Source of the DNA: CAVQYV01 sp963718295 [NCBI: uncultured Methylomirabilota bacterium]
GTDB lineage: Bacteria > Methylomirabilota > Methylomirabilia > CAVQYV01
Assembly (NCBI GenBank): GCA_963718295.1
Contig: CAVQYV010000004.1
Location: 124,001 to 188,000, forward strand
Length of the DNA: 64,000 bases
Direction of reading: 5' to 3'
In this document: positions 35,254 through 43,451 of the stretch, piece by piece
Numbering within the stretch: position 1 is the stretch's first letter
Layout: every line of letters starts with the position of its first letter
Program-made: the position numbers and the translations under genes
The notes under the pieces: model-generated
Databases searched by the model: none
What the model saw: only the letters and a program-made list of their open reading frames with translations
What the model was told of the DNA's origin: nothing

Positions 35254-36888
35254 ATGGCGCTCGACCACCAAGGAATGTATCAAAAGACGGAGAGAGGAGA
35301 ATCCCCTGCCGGGATACTTCCCTCCAGCGGTAGACCTCGACCGCAGATTCTGAGTGAAAAAAATCGAGTGGAACTCGCAGCCTCCGCCGGCGTTTTCCTG
35401 GTGGGAGCGAGTATGCTTCTTCTCTCCCGCCCGATCGAACAAGTCTGGAGGCCTACCGCCCTATTGAGTGTCCTAATCATCCCAGCCCTGATCATCTCCA
35501 TCATTTTTAGCTACGTCTTGAAGTGGCAGACAGAAGAGATGCGCAGTTTGAAGAACCTGCGAATTCTTGTCATCCTTATCCTTCTGATCTCCTTGATATG
35601 TCGCATCTTCCAATTCCTGACGGATGCTATACATCGGGGCTTTCCCTCTATTCCCTTGTCTTCATTGGAATATGCGATCCCAGTAGCACTCATTGGAGTT
35701 CTCCTGGCTGTCATCTTCAATCCTCGGATGGCCTTCGCGGGCTCTTTAGGGACAATCATACTCTTCTGTTTCGTATCCAGCCGTCCCTTTGACTTCTTTC
35801 TGGTTTCTTTTCTTGGTTCTCTGATTGGCATCTTGACATTGATTGAACCCCAGGAAAGGGCTTCTATTCTCAAAGCAGGAGGAGTTATCGGGGTGGCTAA
35901 CGTGGGATCCATCTTGCTCTTGGCATTCTTCCAGCAAAGGATGACTTCCCTCCCCTTCGATGTTCTCTGTGGTGCAATCAATGGCATCTTGGTGGGGATC
36001 TTGGCCTTGGGGCTTCTTCCCCCCCTGGAGTCTCTTTTGGGCATCACTACGAATTTCAAGCTACTGGAACTCTCCAATCTCCATCAACAGATCCTACGAC
36101 AACTCATCTTGGCAGCGCCGGGGACCTATCATCACAGCGTCGTTTTGGGCACCCTGGCGGAGGCGGCTGCTCAGGCCATAGGGGCGAATTCACTGCTTGT
36201 CCGGGTGAGTGCCTATTATCACGATATTGGAAAGATCAAGAAGGCTGAATATTTCGTCGAGAACCAGATGGCAGCTGTCAATCGACACGAAAAACTCTCT
36301 CCGCCCATGAGCAGTCTGATCCTGACCTCTCATGTCAAGGAAGGGGTGGAGTTGGCGAGACAGAACAAGCTGCCTCTCCCCATCGTTGACATCATAAAGC
36401 AGCACCATGGGACCTGTCTGATAACGTATTTCTACCGCAAGGCCAAGGAGTCAGAAAATCCGAAGGAGAGGGAGATCCGCGAAGAGGATTACCGATATCC
36501 GGGTCCGAAGCCCCAGACCAAGGAGGCGGCCATCGTAATGTTAGCCGATGCGGTGGAGGCGGCCTCCAGAACCCTTAATGAACCGACGCCGGCGCGCATC
36601 CAAGGGTTGGTTCAGCGAATCATTAATCATATCTTCGTGGATGGGCAGTTGGAGGAGTGTGACCTGACCCTGAAAGATCTGCACCAAATCACCAAGGCCT
36701 TCGTACGAATCCTTACCGGAATCTTTCATCATCGAATCCAGTACCCCGGCTTCAATTTCGATGATCTGAGCGAAACAAGAGGGGACAATGGAAATCTCGG
36801 TCAGAAATCAACAAAGGAAAATAGAGATCAATCTAAGCCTTCTCAGAAAGGTTACCCGGAGGACATTAGAGGCCTTGGGTTGCAGTGA
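35254..36888 (+). CDS. 7TM-HD phosphodiesterase (PgpH-like), short form
   Basis: About 544 residues; a GTG one codon upstream is also open. Seven or more hydrophobic segments span residues about 45-265, followed by an HD domain: ILAAPGTYHHSVVLGTLAEA, AYYHDIGKIKKAEYF, IIKQHHGT and MLADAVEAASRT, giving the His/Asp metal ligands. The family member PgpH hydrolyses cyclic di-AMP. Usual members are 700-800 residues with a large extracellular 7TMR-HDED domain after the first helix; here that domain is absent. The charged C-terminal 35 residues are encoded in a 101-base overlap with ybeY. The position between phoH and ybeY is conserved in many bacteria, supporting the call. Confidence 0.88.
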   Translation: MALDHQGMYQKTERGESPAGILPSSGRPRPQILSEKNRVELAASAGVFLVGASMLLLSRPIEQVWRPTALLSVLIIPALIISIIFSYVLKWQTEEMRSLKNLRILVILILLISLICRIFQFLTDAIHRGFPSIPLSSLEYAIPVALIGVLLAVIFNPRMAFAGSLGTIILFCFVSSRPFDFFLVSFLGSLIGILTLIEPQERASILKAGGVIGVANVGSILLLAFFQQRMTSLPFDVLCGAINGILVGILALGLLPPLESLLGITTNFKLLELSNLHQQILRQLILAAPGTYHHSVVLGTLAEAAAQAIGANSLLVRVSAYYHDIGKIKKAEYFVENQMAAVNRHEKLSPPMSSLILTSHVKEGVELARQNKLPLPIVDIIKQHHGTCLITYFYRKAKESENPKEREIREEDYRYPGPKPQTKEAAIVMLADAVEAASRTLNEPTPARIQGLVQRIINHIFVDGQLEECDLTLKDLHQITKAFVRILTGIFHHRIQYPGFNFDDLSETRGDNGNLGQKSTKENRDQSKPSQKGYPEDIRGLGLQ

Positions 36889-37240
36889 CGCAGAGTGCAG
36901 TGTGTTGTTGGTCAGTGACAGGAGGATCCAGGATCTGAACCATACCTACCGCAAGGTGGCTGCTGCCACCGATGTCTTGGCCTTCCCCATGCGAGAGGGT
37001 CCTGGTGGTGAGCTGTATCCCACGCTTTTGGGTGATGTAGTCATCTCGGCCGAGAGGGCTCGCTCTCAGGCGCTAAAGATGGGACATTCCGTGATGACTG
37101 AGGTATCCATCCTGCTGGTGCATGGGTTGCTTCACTTGATGGGGTGGGACGATGCCACAGAGGTGAGGCGAAAGGAGATGTTTGCCATGCAGGAGAAGAT
37201 CCTGAAGCAGGTGTTTCCTGAAGGTTTTGAAGATGCCTAA
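36788..37240 (+). CDS. ybeY: endoribonuclease YbeY, atypical metal site
   Basis: A 150-residue rRNA maturation RNase. The family core is present: LLVSDRRIQDLNHTYRKVAAATDVLAFP with the conserved Asn and TDVLxFP, GDVVIS, then the metal site HGLLHLMGWDD. In the canonical motif HGxLHLxGyDH three His bind zinc; here His112 and His116 are kept but the third is Asp122 (codon GAT). Asp can bind zinc, so activity is possible. The start at 36788 (MEISVRNQQ) lies 101 bases inside the upstream gene, and the alignment with the family needs this start. Confidence 0.9.
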   Translation: MEISVRNQQRKIEINLSLLRKVTRRTLEALGCSDAECSVLLVSDRRIQDLNHTYRKVAAATDVLAFPMREGPGGELYPTLLGDVVISAERARSQALKMGHSVMTEVSILLVHGLLHLMGWDDATEVRRKEMFAMQEKILKQVFPEGFEDA

Positions 37241-37315
37241 CGAGCAACGGCCCAGCAGGGTGTGGGGGGTCCGAGACCATCGAGTCAGCGAAAGCCCGCA
37301 GATGGGCATTGGAAA

Positions 37316-38017
37316 ATGAACGGCCCGAAGAACTGGTTGGAAAGGCTGAACTGTGCCATCGAGGGAATCCTCCTGGCGACTCGTACCCAGAAAAGCCTGC
37401 GCTTTCATTTCCTTGCCGCTTTTGGCGTCCTCCTTGTGACTCTCTTCGTGAGGCTACCCCGAGCAGATCTGCTCATACTCATCTTCACGATCATTCTGGT
37501 CATATGGGCCGAACTCTTCAACACGGCCCTGGAATTCGTTACGGACCTCTTAGAAGATCGATATCATCCCTTGGCCAAGTCCGCAAAGGATGTAGCCGCG
37601 GGAGGAGTGCTCATCGTTTCCTTCGGGGCGGTAGTGATTGCCTATTTCACCCTATTTGCCGCGCTGACTCCTTCCCTGAAACGCTTCATCCTTTTTTTGA
37701 AGCATCCCCCTCAGCATTTGGCCTTCATCTCCCTTGCGTTGGTCACTATAGCGGTGATCGTGCTCAAGGCGACCTTAGGGAGAGGGACTCCTCTGCATGG
37801 AGGCATGCCGAGCGGGCACGCAGCGGTGGCTTTTGCCCTGAGCACTATCCTGGCTTTCATTACCGAAAATCCCTTGGTGATGGTTCTGTCCTTTCTCCTC
37901 GCGTCTCTGGTGAGCCAGAGTCGCCTGATTCATGGTATCCATACCCGCTTGGAGGTCATATTCGGGGCCTTGTTAGGGATTCTGATCGTCATGGCGGTTT
38001 TCCAGGCCTTTGGATAA
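37316..38017 (+). CDS. fused diacylglycerol/undecaprenol kinase and PAP2 phosphatase
   Basis: 233 residues from the ATG giving MNGPKNWLERLNCAIEG. The N-terminal half is a DagK-type lipid kinase: RLNCAIEGILLATRTQKSLR, WAELFNTALEFVTDLLEDR with the catalytic Glu, and HPLAKSAKDVAAGGVLI. The C-terminal half, from about residue 130, is a PAP2 phosphatase-like segment with PSGHAAVAFAL and SRLIHGIHTRLEVIFGALLG, matching the PSGH and SRxxxxxH motifs. One polypeptide could thus phosphorylate a lipid alcohol (undecaprenol or diacylglycerol) and dephosphorylate lipid phosphates. About seven membrane helices are predicted. Position before era is usual for DagK; the fusion is not the common form. Confidence 0.85.
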   Translation: MNGPKNWLERLNCAIEGILLATRTQKSLRFHFLAAFGVLLVTLFVRLPRADLLILIFTIILVIWAELFNTALEFVTDLLEDRYHPLAKSAKDVAAGGVLIVSFGAVVIAYFTLFAALTPSLKRFILFLKHPPQHLAFISLALVTIAVIVLKATLGRGTPLHGGMPSGHAAVAFALSTILAFITENPLVMVLSFLLASLVSQSRLIHGIHTRLEVIFGALLGILIVMAVFQAFG

Positions 38018-38045
38018 AGGGGAAGCTCATTGAGCTTGGTAGAAG

Positions 38046-38936
38046 ATGGGTAAGTCGGGCTTCATTGGCATTGTGGGAAGGTCCAACGTCGGCAAATCGA
38101 CCCTATTAAATCGATTGGTGGGACAAAAGATCTCTATCGTATCCCCTAAGCCCCAGACTACCCGATTCCGTATCCTAGGAATAAAGACCCTTCCCCACGC
38201 CCAGGCGATCTTCATTGACACGCCGGGACTGCATTCAGGTGGATCTTGCCTGAGTCAAGAGTTATCTCGGATTCCCTTTCAGGTCCTCCGGGAGTCCGAC
38301 CTGTTGCTCTGGATGGTTGGCCCAGAGGCGGATTTGGATGCGGAGGAGCACTCCCTGCTGGAGGAAATCAAAAGGGCGGGCCGACCCGCATTCCTGGTGA
38401 TCAACAAGATCGACCTTTTGCCCAAAGAGATGTTGCTCCCACTTATTTCCCAGTTGGTGCGGCTGTGGCCTTTTGCAGAGATTGTTCCCATCTCGGCCCT
38501 TCAGGGGGAGAATGTGGATCGATTAGAAGACCTGATCCTGAAGTATTTGCCAGAAGGGCTGCCTGTTTTTCCGGCGAGTCAGCTCACCGAGAAGCCGGCG
38601 CGTCTCCTCTGCGCGGAGTTCATCCGGGAGAAGATCTTTCAGCAGACCCATCAAGAGATCCCCTATGCGGTGGCCGTTTCGGTAGACGAATTTAAAGAAG
38701 ACAAGGAGAAGGGCCTGACGTCCATCTACGCCACCGTATATGTGGAAAAAGAATCGCAGAAGGGAATCCTGATCGGCAAAGGAGGGGAGAGGTTAAGACA
38801 CATCGGGGAGTCGGCCCGGCACGAAATCGAGGCCCTGACCGGCTCCCGAGTCTACCTCCGGCTGTGGGTAAAGGTGAGAAGAGACTGGCGAAGAAACCGC
38901 GAGGCTCTCAAACAATTTGGCTATTTGGGGAGTTAG
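38046..38936 (+). CDS. era: GTPase Era
   Basis: A 296-residue GTPase needed for 30S ribosome assembly. G1 is GRSNVGKSTLLN (10-18), G2 includes PKPQTTR, G3 is DTPGLH, G4 is NKIDLL and G5 is SALQGEN. A C-terminal KH domain follows, with VEKESQKGILIGKGGERL for 16S rRNA binding. Length is normal. It follows the DagK-PAP2 gene by 28 bases and precedes recO, the classical era-recO order. Confidence 0.96.
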   Translation: MGKSGFIGIVGRSNVGKSTLLNRLVGQKISIVSPKPQTTRFRILGIKTLPHAQAIFIDTPGLHSGGSCLSQELSRIPFQVLRESDLLLWMVGPEADLDAEEHSLLEEIKRAGRPAFLVINKIDLLPKEMLLPLISQLVRLWPFAEIVPISALQGENVDRLEDLILKYLPEGLPVFPASQLTEKPARLLCAEFIREKIFQQTHQEIPYAVAVSVDEFKEDKEKGLTSIYATVYVEKESQKGILIGKGGERLRHIGESARHEIEALTGSRVYLRLWVKVRRDWRRNREALKQFGYLGS

Positions 38937-38967
38937 TGCGAGAGGGAAGGCGGGGGGGGGGGACCTG

Positions 38968-39753
38968 ATGCCGTTGTACCGAACAGAAGCTATCGTTGTT
39001 GGAGGGTGGGACTTGGGAGAAGCCGATCGCATAATCTCCTTTTTTACCCGAAGGATGGGAGGCATCAGGGGGGTGGCGACCGGAGCCCGAAGGGGGCGAA
39101 GTAGATTTGGGGGAAGGCTTCAACTCCTCACCCATGGGACCCTGGTGTGTTTTGCCAAAGAGAATTGGAGTCTCTACCGAATCAATGAATTCGAGCCCAT
39201 TGATTCCTTCCAGACACTCCGATTCGATTTGGATCGGCTCAGCCATGCGTGTTATCTGGTGGAACTGGTTTCCCTCCTGGTTTTGGAAGGTGAAATTTCG
39301 GAGGAGGTCTTCCTGCTGCTATTACGTTCCCTTCGTCGATTGGAGGAAAGCGGAATTGACCTTTTTCATGCGGAAAAGGCGTTCGAGGCCGGTATCCTTA
39401 GGGTTGCGGGTTATTTTCCCGAGCTTGAACAATGCATCAAGTGTAAGGGGAGCCTGGATGGGGAGTCGCAGGCCTTTTTCTCTCCTCAGGAAGGGGGTGT
39501 ATTGTGTCCGGAGTGTCATGACTGGCCTCATTCTTCATGCCTTCCACTCACTCCTTCCTCGCTGGCCTATTTGCTGGAGGCCAAAAAAGGCCATTTTCGA
39601 AACCTGTTGACCACTTCCCTCTCTGAGGAGAGGAGGGGGGAGATTTCTCAGGCTATGAGAAGTCATATTGCCCTGATCTTAAGGAAGAATTTAAGCACCC
39701 TGCGATTCATGGAACAGTTGCGAAAGTCCACGTGGGGAATGGAGATGGTTTAG
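38968..39753 (+). CDS. recO: DNA repair protein RecO
   Basis: 261 residues from the ATG giving MPLYRTEAIVVGGWDLGEAD. The N-terminal OB-fold (RIISFFTRRMGGIRGVATGAR), the helical middle and a zinc-binding pair (CIKCKGSL and VLCPECHDW) are all typical of RecO. It mediates RecA loading on SSB-coated single strands with RecR. It is the last gene of the cluster that starts at phoH. A run of G's (38951-38962) lies just before the start codon, and GGGACC provides the only ribosome-site-like bases. Confidence 0.92.
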   Translation: MPLYRTEAIVVGGWDLGEADRIISFFTRRMGGIRGVATGARRGRSRFGGRLQLLTHGTLVCFAKENWSLYRINEFEPIDSFQTLRFDLDRLSHACYLVELVSLLVLEGEISEEVFLLLLRSLRRLEESGIDLFHAEKAFEAGILRVAGYFPELEQCIKCKGSLDGESQAFFSPQEGGVLCPECHDWPHSSCLPLTPSSLAYLLEAKKGHFRNLLTTSLSEERRGEISQAMRSHIALILRKNLSTLRFMEQLRKSTWGMEMV

Positions 39754-40066
39754 GCGATTTGAGGAGACATCTTGACTTCAGAGGACTGCTGAAGTGGGGT
39801 GCCTCCTGCCGGCCATGAGATTCCCGCAGGTTTTTCTGGCATTGGCCCAACGGATTCCCCCTTTTGATGGACTCTATCGGCCTTGTCCCCATGTTGATAT
39901 CCCTTGACTGATTGCCTGGGTGCTTCTTGGTGCTCATGCAGGAGTCGAGACTCATCCAGTTGTTTCTGTGCCGAAGTGTGGAACGACTTGAAAGAGGTTT
40001 GCCGGAGGGACCCATTGCCGATAGTTTGAATGGAGCCATTGGAGCAGACCTCTCTGTTGATCCTGC
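39754..40066. other. intergenic, no gene seen
   Basis: About 310 bases after recO. Frames are short and without family resemblance, and no stem-T terminator is visible. It may be decayed sequence continuous with the frameshifted remnant to its right. Confidence 0.35.
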
Positions 40067-40473
40067 TTAATTGGATTTTTCAGTGCAGAATGGCACTAGA
40101 TCCAGGAAGACCTCGTGCCCGTCGATCTTCTCTCCCCTGAAGCCATCCTTTTCCTGGTGGCTCACTGTAATCTTGTGACCTCCCATGAATCTTCTTCCAC
40201 CAGATGCGCTAAATAAAGCCAAAGCTCCCTGATGGAGGATGTAATGCACGCCTGAATGATGATCGAGAGGTGCGGAACCTGTCCAGGGAGAATAGCTGAT
40301 AGGGATGAACCCCGCCATAGGCTCGGGCTCTCCTCCCCCTTCAGCGTAAATACCACGGACATATCCGATAGGAAGAGGCCCGGAGCGGATCTCTCCACCT
40401 TCTGCCCTGTCAAGTCCGAATTCCCCAGGCAGGCAGGTATTTCATTTCTCCAAGAGGCCAATCCTCTGATCAC
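40067..40473 (-). pseudogene. probable frameshifted gene remnant, unknown family
   Basis: Two leftward frames join into one plausible polypeptide if a frameshift is allowed near 40330-40345. The first (to about 40340) reads ACLGNSDLTGQKVERSAPGL and DMSVVFTLKG. The second reads EPEPMAGFIPISYSPWTGS, PLDHHSGVHYILHQGAL and GHKITVSHQEKDGF, ending DLVPFCTEKSN. The amino acid make-up is protein-like across both halves while neither half alone makes a full gene. I do not recognise the family. The shift lies in a run of G and A (GGGGGAGGAG on the coding strand), so it could be decay or a sequence error. Confidence 0.4.
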
Positions 40474-41073
40474 TCCTCCAGGAGTTCAAACTCCCGGCGT
40501 CTCTCCCCTTGTCAGGGAGAGAAGGTATATTTAGGGGAAGATGTACGCCTATCATGCTGGGACCCCTATAGGCGAGAACTGATCTGATCTGGATCTTGCT
40601 AACCGGACGGATAATCACCGCAACGGGGAATGGCTACTTCTTTCATTCATACTGCGATTTGATCTGAAGATATCCTGGGGATTGAGATCCGGGCTAGCGG
40701 TCTATGGAAAGCCATGCGCGCGGAAAGCCCCTTCCATCGATGAACCTGACGGCTCAAGAGCCCTCGCCGCAGTCAAATATCCCAGGTTTGACTTCTTGCC
40801 GGACGCAACTTCAATGAAGCCATTTGGCAGGTGCAGTCACGATTTTCTTCCTCGGATTCTTCGACAGATGTGTTCTGCCGTGCTGAGCTGAATACGAAAC
40901 GCAGATAAGCGCCGCATCGTTTGCTGGGGATGGGTAGGGGATCTCTCATTGTGTCTACGGGACGGCTGAGGGTCAAGGAGATAGGAGAGAAAGTAAACTC
41001 TTTGTGTCCTGGCTAAAAGTGGGGTCCTCAGGTGTGTCAAAATGGAGGCTGCGGACCTCCGTGAGAATTCTGA
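40474..41073. other. long region upstream of the polysaccharide locus
   Basis: About 600 bases with no supported gene. Small inverted repeats are present (GGCTCAAGAGCC near 40751; GGAGG and CCTCC near 41045-41060), but I could not match a known riboswitch. The length and position make it a likely control region for the export genes, and its right end carries an AT-rich promoter-like segment. Confidence 0.35.
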
Positions 41074-41102
41074 TTGCGTTTGATATAATATTAGCTTATA
41101 TT
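41074..41102 (+). promoter_or_regulatory. AT-rich promoter candidate for the export operon
   Basis: TTGCGT at 41074-41079, a 17-base spacer and TATATT at 41097-41102; an overlapping TATAAT lies at 41084-41089 without a good -35. The leader to the ATG at 41198 would be about 90 bases. Confidence 0.4.
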
Positions 41103-41197
41103 TAACAGTTACATGTGGATAGAGCGGCAGTTTGATATGAGCGCCTTGGCTAGCAGGATCTTATCGCAGTAAACAAACGAATTGAGGGTAGCTGACC

Positions 41198-41923
41198 ATG
41201 AGTAGACTCGCCAAGAGATCAGTTTTCGCCGGGAGCTGGGTTTCGGTGTTTGTCTGTTTCTTGACTGCTTGTGCTCCGGTCAAGAGTGTAACGCCCATCG
41301 ATGACATGGAATCAGCAGCCTCGAGTTATCCCATTCAGGAATACCGGATACAGCCGGGAGATCAGCTTGACATCAAGTTCTTTTATAATCCTGAATTGAA
41401 TGAGCTTTTGATTCCAGTTCGTCCTGATGGGCGCATTTCTTTGCAGCTCATAGGAGAACTCAGGGCTGCAGAGATGACTCCCTCCGAATTGGCCGCCGAA
41501 CTCCAGGAGAAATATTCTGTAGAGCTCAAGAGACCTGAAGTCGTTGTAATTGTGCGGTCTTTTGGTGGCCGAGTGGTCTTTGTTGACGGCGAGGTCAATA
41601 GGGCAGGCCTCGTCAATCTGTTGACTCCTATGACCATTCTGCAATCCATTGCTCAAGCGGGTGGTCTCAGAGAGACGGCTTGGAGGTCTGAGATCATCGT
41701 CATCCGAAGGGGGACAGATAACAAAGCAATGGTTCACACCGTGAATCTGAAGAATGCCCTCGACGGGACGGATGTGAGTCAGGACCTCTATCTAAGGCCT
41801 TATGATATCGTCTTCGTTCCAAAGTCGCCTATTTCGAATGTCAATCAATGGGTGGATCAATACGTCCGCAAAAACATCCCAATTCCCATTGGTATTTCTT
41901 TGGGTACATTTCAGCTGTATTAG
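41198..41923 (+). CDS. polysaccharide export outer-membrane lipoprotein, Wza-like
   Basis: The 241-residue protein has a lipoprotein signal peptide ending FLTACAP (Cys25). Residues about 45-130 form the polysaccharide export domain (EYRIQPGDQLDIKFFYNPEL, VRPDGRISLQLIGEL, LAAELQEKY) and about 135-225 an SLBB domain (VFVDGEVNRAGLVNL, ILQSIAQAGGL, DLYLRPYDIVFVP). Proteins of this type make the outer-membrane exit channel for exopolysaccharide or capsule. It opens the export operon; the Wzz-like gene follows after 34 bases. No C-terminal amphipathic helix as long as that of E. coli Wza is evident. Confidence 0.92.
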   Translation: MSRLAKRSVFAGSWVSVFVCFLTACAPVKSVTPIDDMESAASSYPIQEYRIQPGDQLDIKFFYNPELNELLIPVRPDGRISLQLIGELRAAEMTPSELAAELQEKYSVELKRPEVVVIVRSFGGRVVFVDGEVNRAGLVNLLTPMTILQSIAQAGGLRETAWRSEIIVIRRGTDNKAMVHTVNLKNALDGTDVSQDLYLRPYDIVFVPKSPISNVNQWVDQYVRKNIPIPIGISLGTFQLY

Positions 41924-41957
41924 AGTAGCATCGAGCATAGGAGATGAGGGAACTGTA

Positions 41958-43442
41958 ATGGAAGAAAAGACCGTAACGCACCAGGAACTCGGGCCGGACA
42001 TCTTTAGGAAGTATCTTACCACCTTGTTTAAGCACAAGTATAAAGCAGTGATCATTTTCCTTGCCGTATTGACTGCGGTAACTCTACATACACTATCACT
42101 TCCCCCCGTATATGAGGCCACCTCGAGTCTTTTGATCAAGTTCGGCAGGGAATATATCTACCGGCCGGAGGTGGGCGACACCAAGAACCCGACGGCGTCT
42201 TTTTCTCCCTTTGACCAGGAACAGGCGATTAATTCGGCAACTAGCATTCTCACCAGTCGGGATCTGATAGAAAAGGTCATCAAGGCCTTAGGGGTCAAGA
42301 CCATCTATCCGGGTCTGGTGAAGGATCCATCCCTGGAGATGGAATCGCTCGGGCCGGCCGTCAGCATATTCAGCCAGAACCTCTTTGCTGTAGCAATTAA
42401 GAAGTCTAGTGTCATACAGGTTTCCTTCCAGCATGAAGACCCGCAGGTGGCGGCAAAGGCAGTAAATCTGCTCGTGGACCTCTTCAGGGAAAAACACCTC
42501 CAACTCTATAGCGATCCCAAATCCTCCTTCCTCGAAGCGCAGTCCAAGACCTACGGGGAGAAGCTCAAGGAATCCGAGAACAGTCTGGAATTTTTCAAGC
42601 AGAAGAACCAGGTCTATGCCCTCGATGAACAGAGAAGCCTTCTGCTCAAACAGCGGGCGGATCTTGACAGCTTTTTGAATAGCACCCAGAACCAAATTGA
42701 TGAATTGAGAACGAAGCTTTCCTTCTTGAAGGCTAAAATCAGGGACATCCCGAAAACTCACACCCTGAATGAACAATCATCGGAACGGGATAGTATGATC
42801 TCACAAGTTAAAACCCAGCTTCTCAATCTTCGGATGAAGGAACAGGAACTTCTGCAGAAATACAAAGAGAGCAGCCCGTTAGTAGCCAATGTAAGACAAG
42901 AAATAGCTTCCCTCCAGGATTTCCTCAAGCAACAGGACGAAAATGCGAGTACGGGAAATCGGGAAGAAGTGAACTTGGTTTATCAAGATCTTGAGACAGA
43001 GATTGTTCGAACGGAGGCAGACCTGAACGCGCAGTTGGCGAAGGTTTCCCTTCTCGGAAAGCAATTGAGTCAAGTTAATTCGGCAACTCGATCCCTGGAT
43101 CTCAGGGAAAAAGAATTGCAGACTCTTAAACGAGAGATGTCGGTCAACGAGAAGAACTATTTGAACTATGCGGACAAATTGGAGGAAGCTCGCATTAGTG
43201 AGGATATGAACCGCCAGAAAATGGCCAACATAAGCGTGATTGAACTGGCAGTGGAACCCTCAGTGCCAATCAAGCCCAATAGAAAGCTCAGGGTCCTTTT
43301 GGGTGTTGTGCTGGGAGGTGTGGCGGTCGTTGGTTTCGCCTTCTTTTCCGAATATGTCTCCCAGGGACTCTCTACCCCGGAGAATGCGGAGAGACGCCTG
43401 AGAATCCCTGTTCTAGCCTCCCTACCCTATAATAAGAAGTAG
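41958..43442 (+). CDS. chain-length determinant / Wzz-GumC-like protein
   Basis: 495 residues from the ATG after GATGAGGGAACTGTA. Membrane helices flank a large periplasmic part: the first at KAVIIFLAVLTAVTLHTL, the last at RVLLGVVLGGVAVVGFAFFS near residue 460. The Wzz domain (PPVYEATSSLLIKFGREYIY) and the C-terminal VEPSVPIKPNRKLR motif are family marks, with a long coiled coil between (about 200-420). It controls polymer length and links the outer-membrane channel with the kinase-like partner, which here is a separate gene two positions on. Confidence 0.92.
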   Translation: MEEKTVTHQELGPDIFRKYLTTLFKHKYKAVIIFLAVLTAVTLHTLSLPPVYEATSSLLIKFGREYIYRPEVGDTKNPTASFSPFDQEQAINSATSILTSRDLIEKVIKALGVKTIYPGLVKDPSLEMESLGPAVSIFSQNLFAVAIKKSSVIQVSFQHEDPQVAAKAVNLLVDLFREKHLQLYSDPKSSFLEAQSKTYGEKLKESENSLEFFKQKNQVYALDEQRSLLLKQRADLDSFLNSTQNQIDELRTKLSFLKAKIRDIPKTHTLNEQSSERDSMISQVKTQLLNLRMKEQELLQKYKESSPLVANVRQEIASLQDFLKQQDENASTGNREEVNLVYQDLETEIVRTEADLNAQLAKVSLLGKQLSQVNSATRSLDLREKELQTLKREMSVNEKNYLNYADKLEEARISEDMNRQKMANISVIELAVEPSVPIKPNRKLRVLLGVVLGGVAVVGFAFFSEYVSQGLSTPENAERRLRIPVLASLPYNKK

Positions 43443-43451
43443 GCGAAAACC

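Noticed and set aside
40474-41197. Possible c-di-GMP (GEMM) or other riboswitch before the export operon
   Set aside because: I looked for the conserved GEMM core and other common motifs and could not find them; only small unrelated inverted repeats are present.
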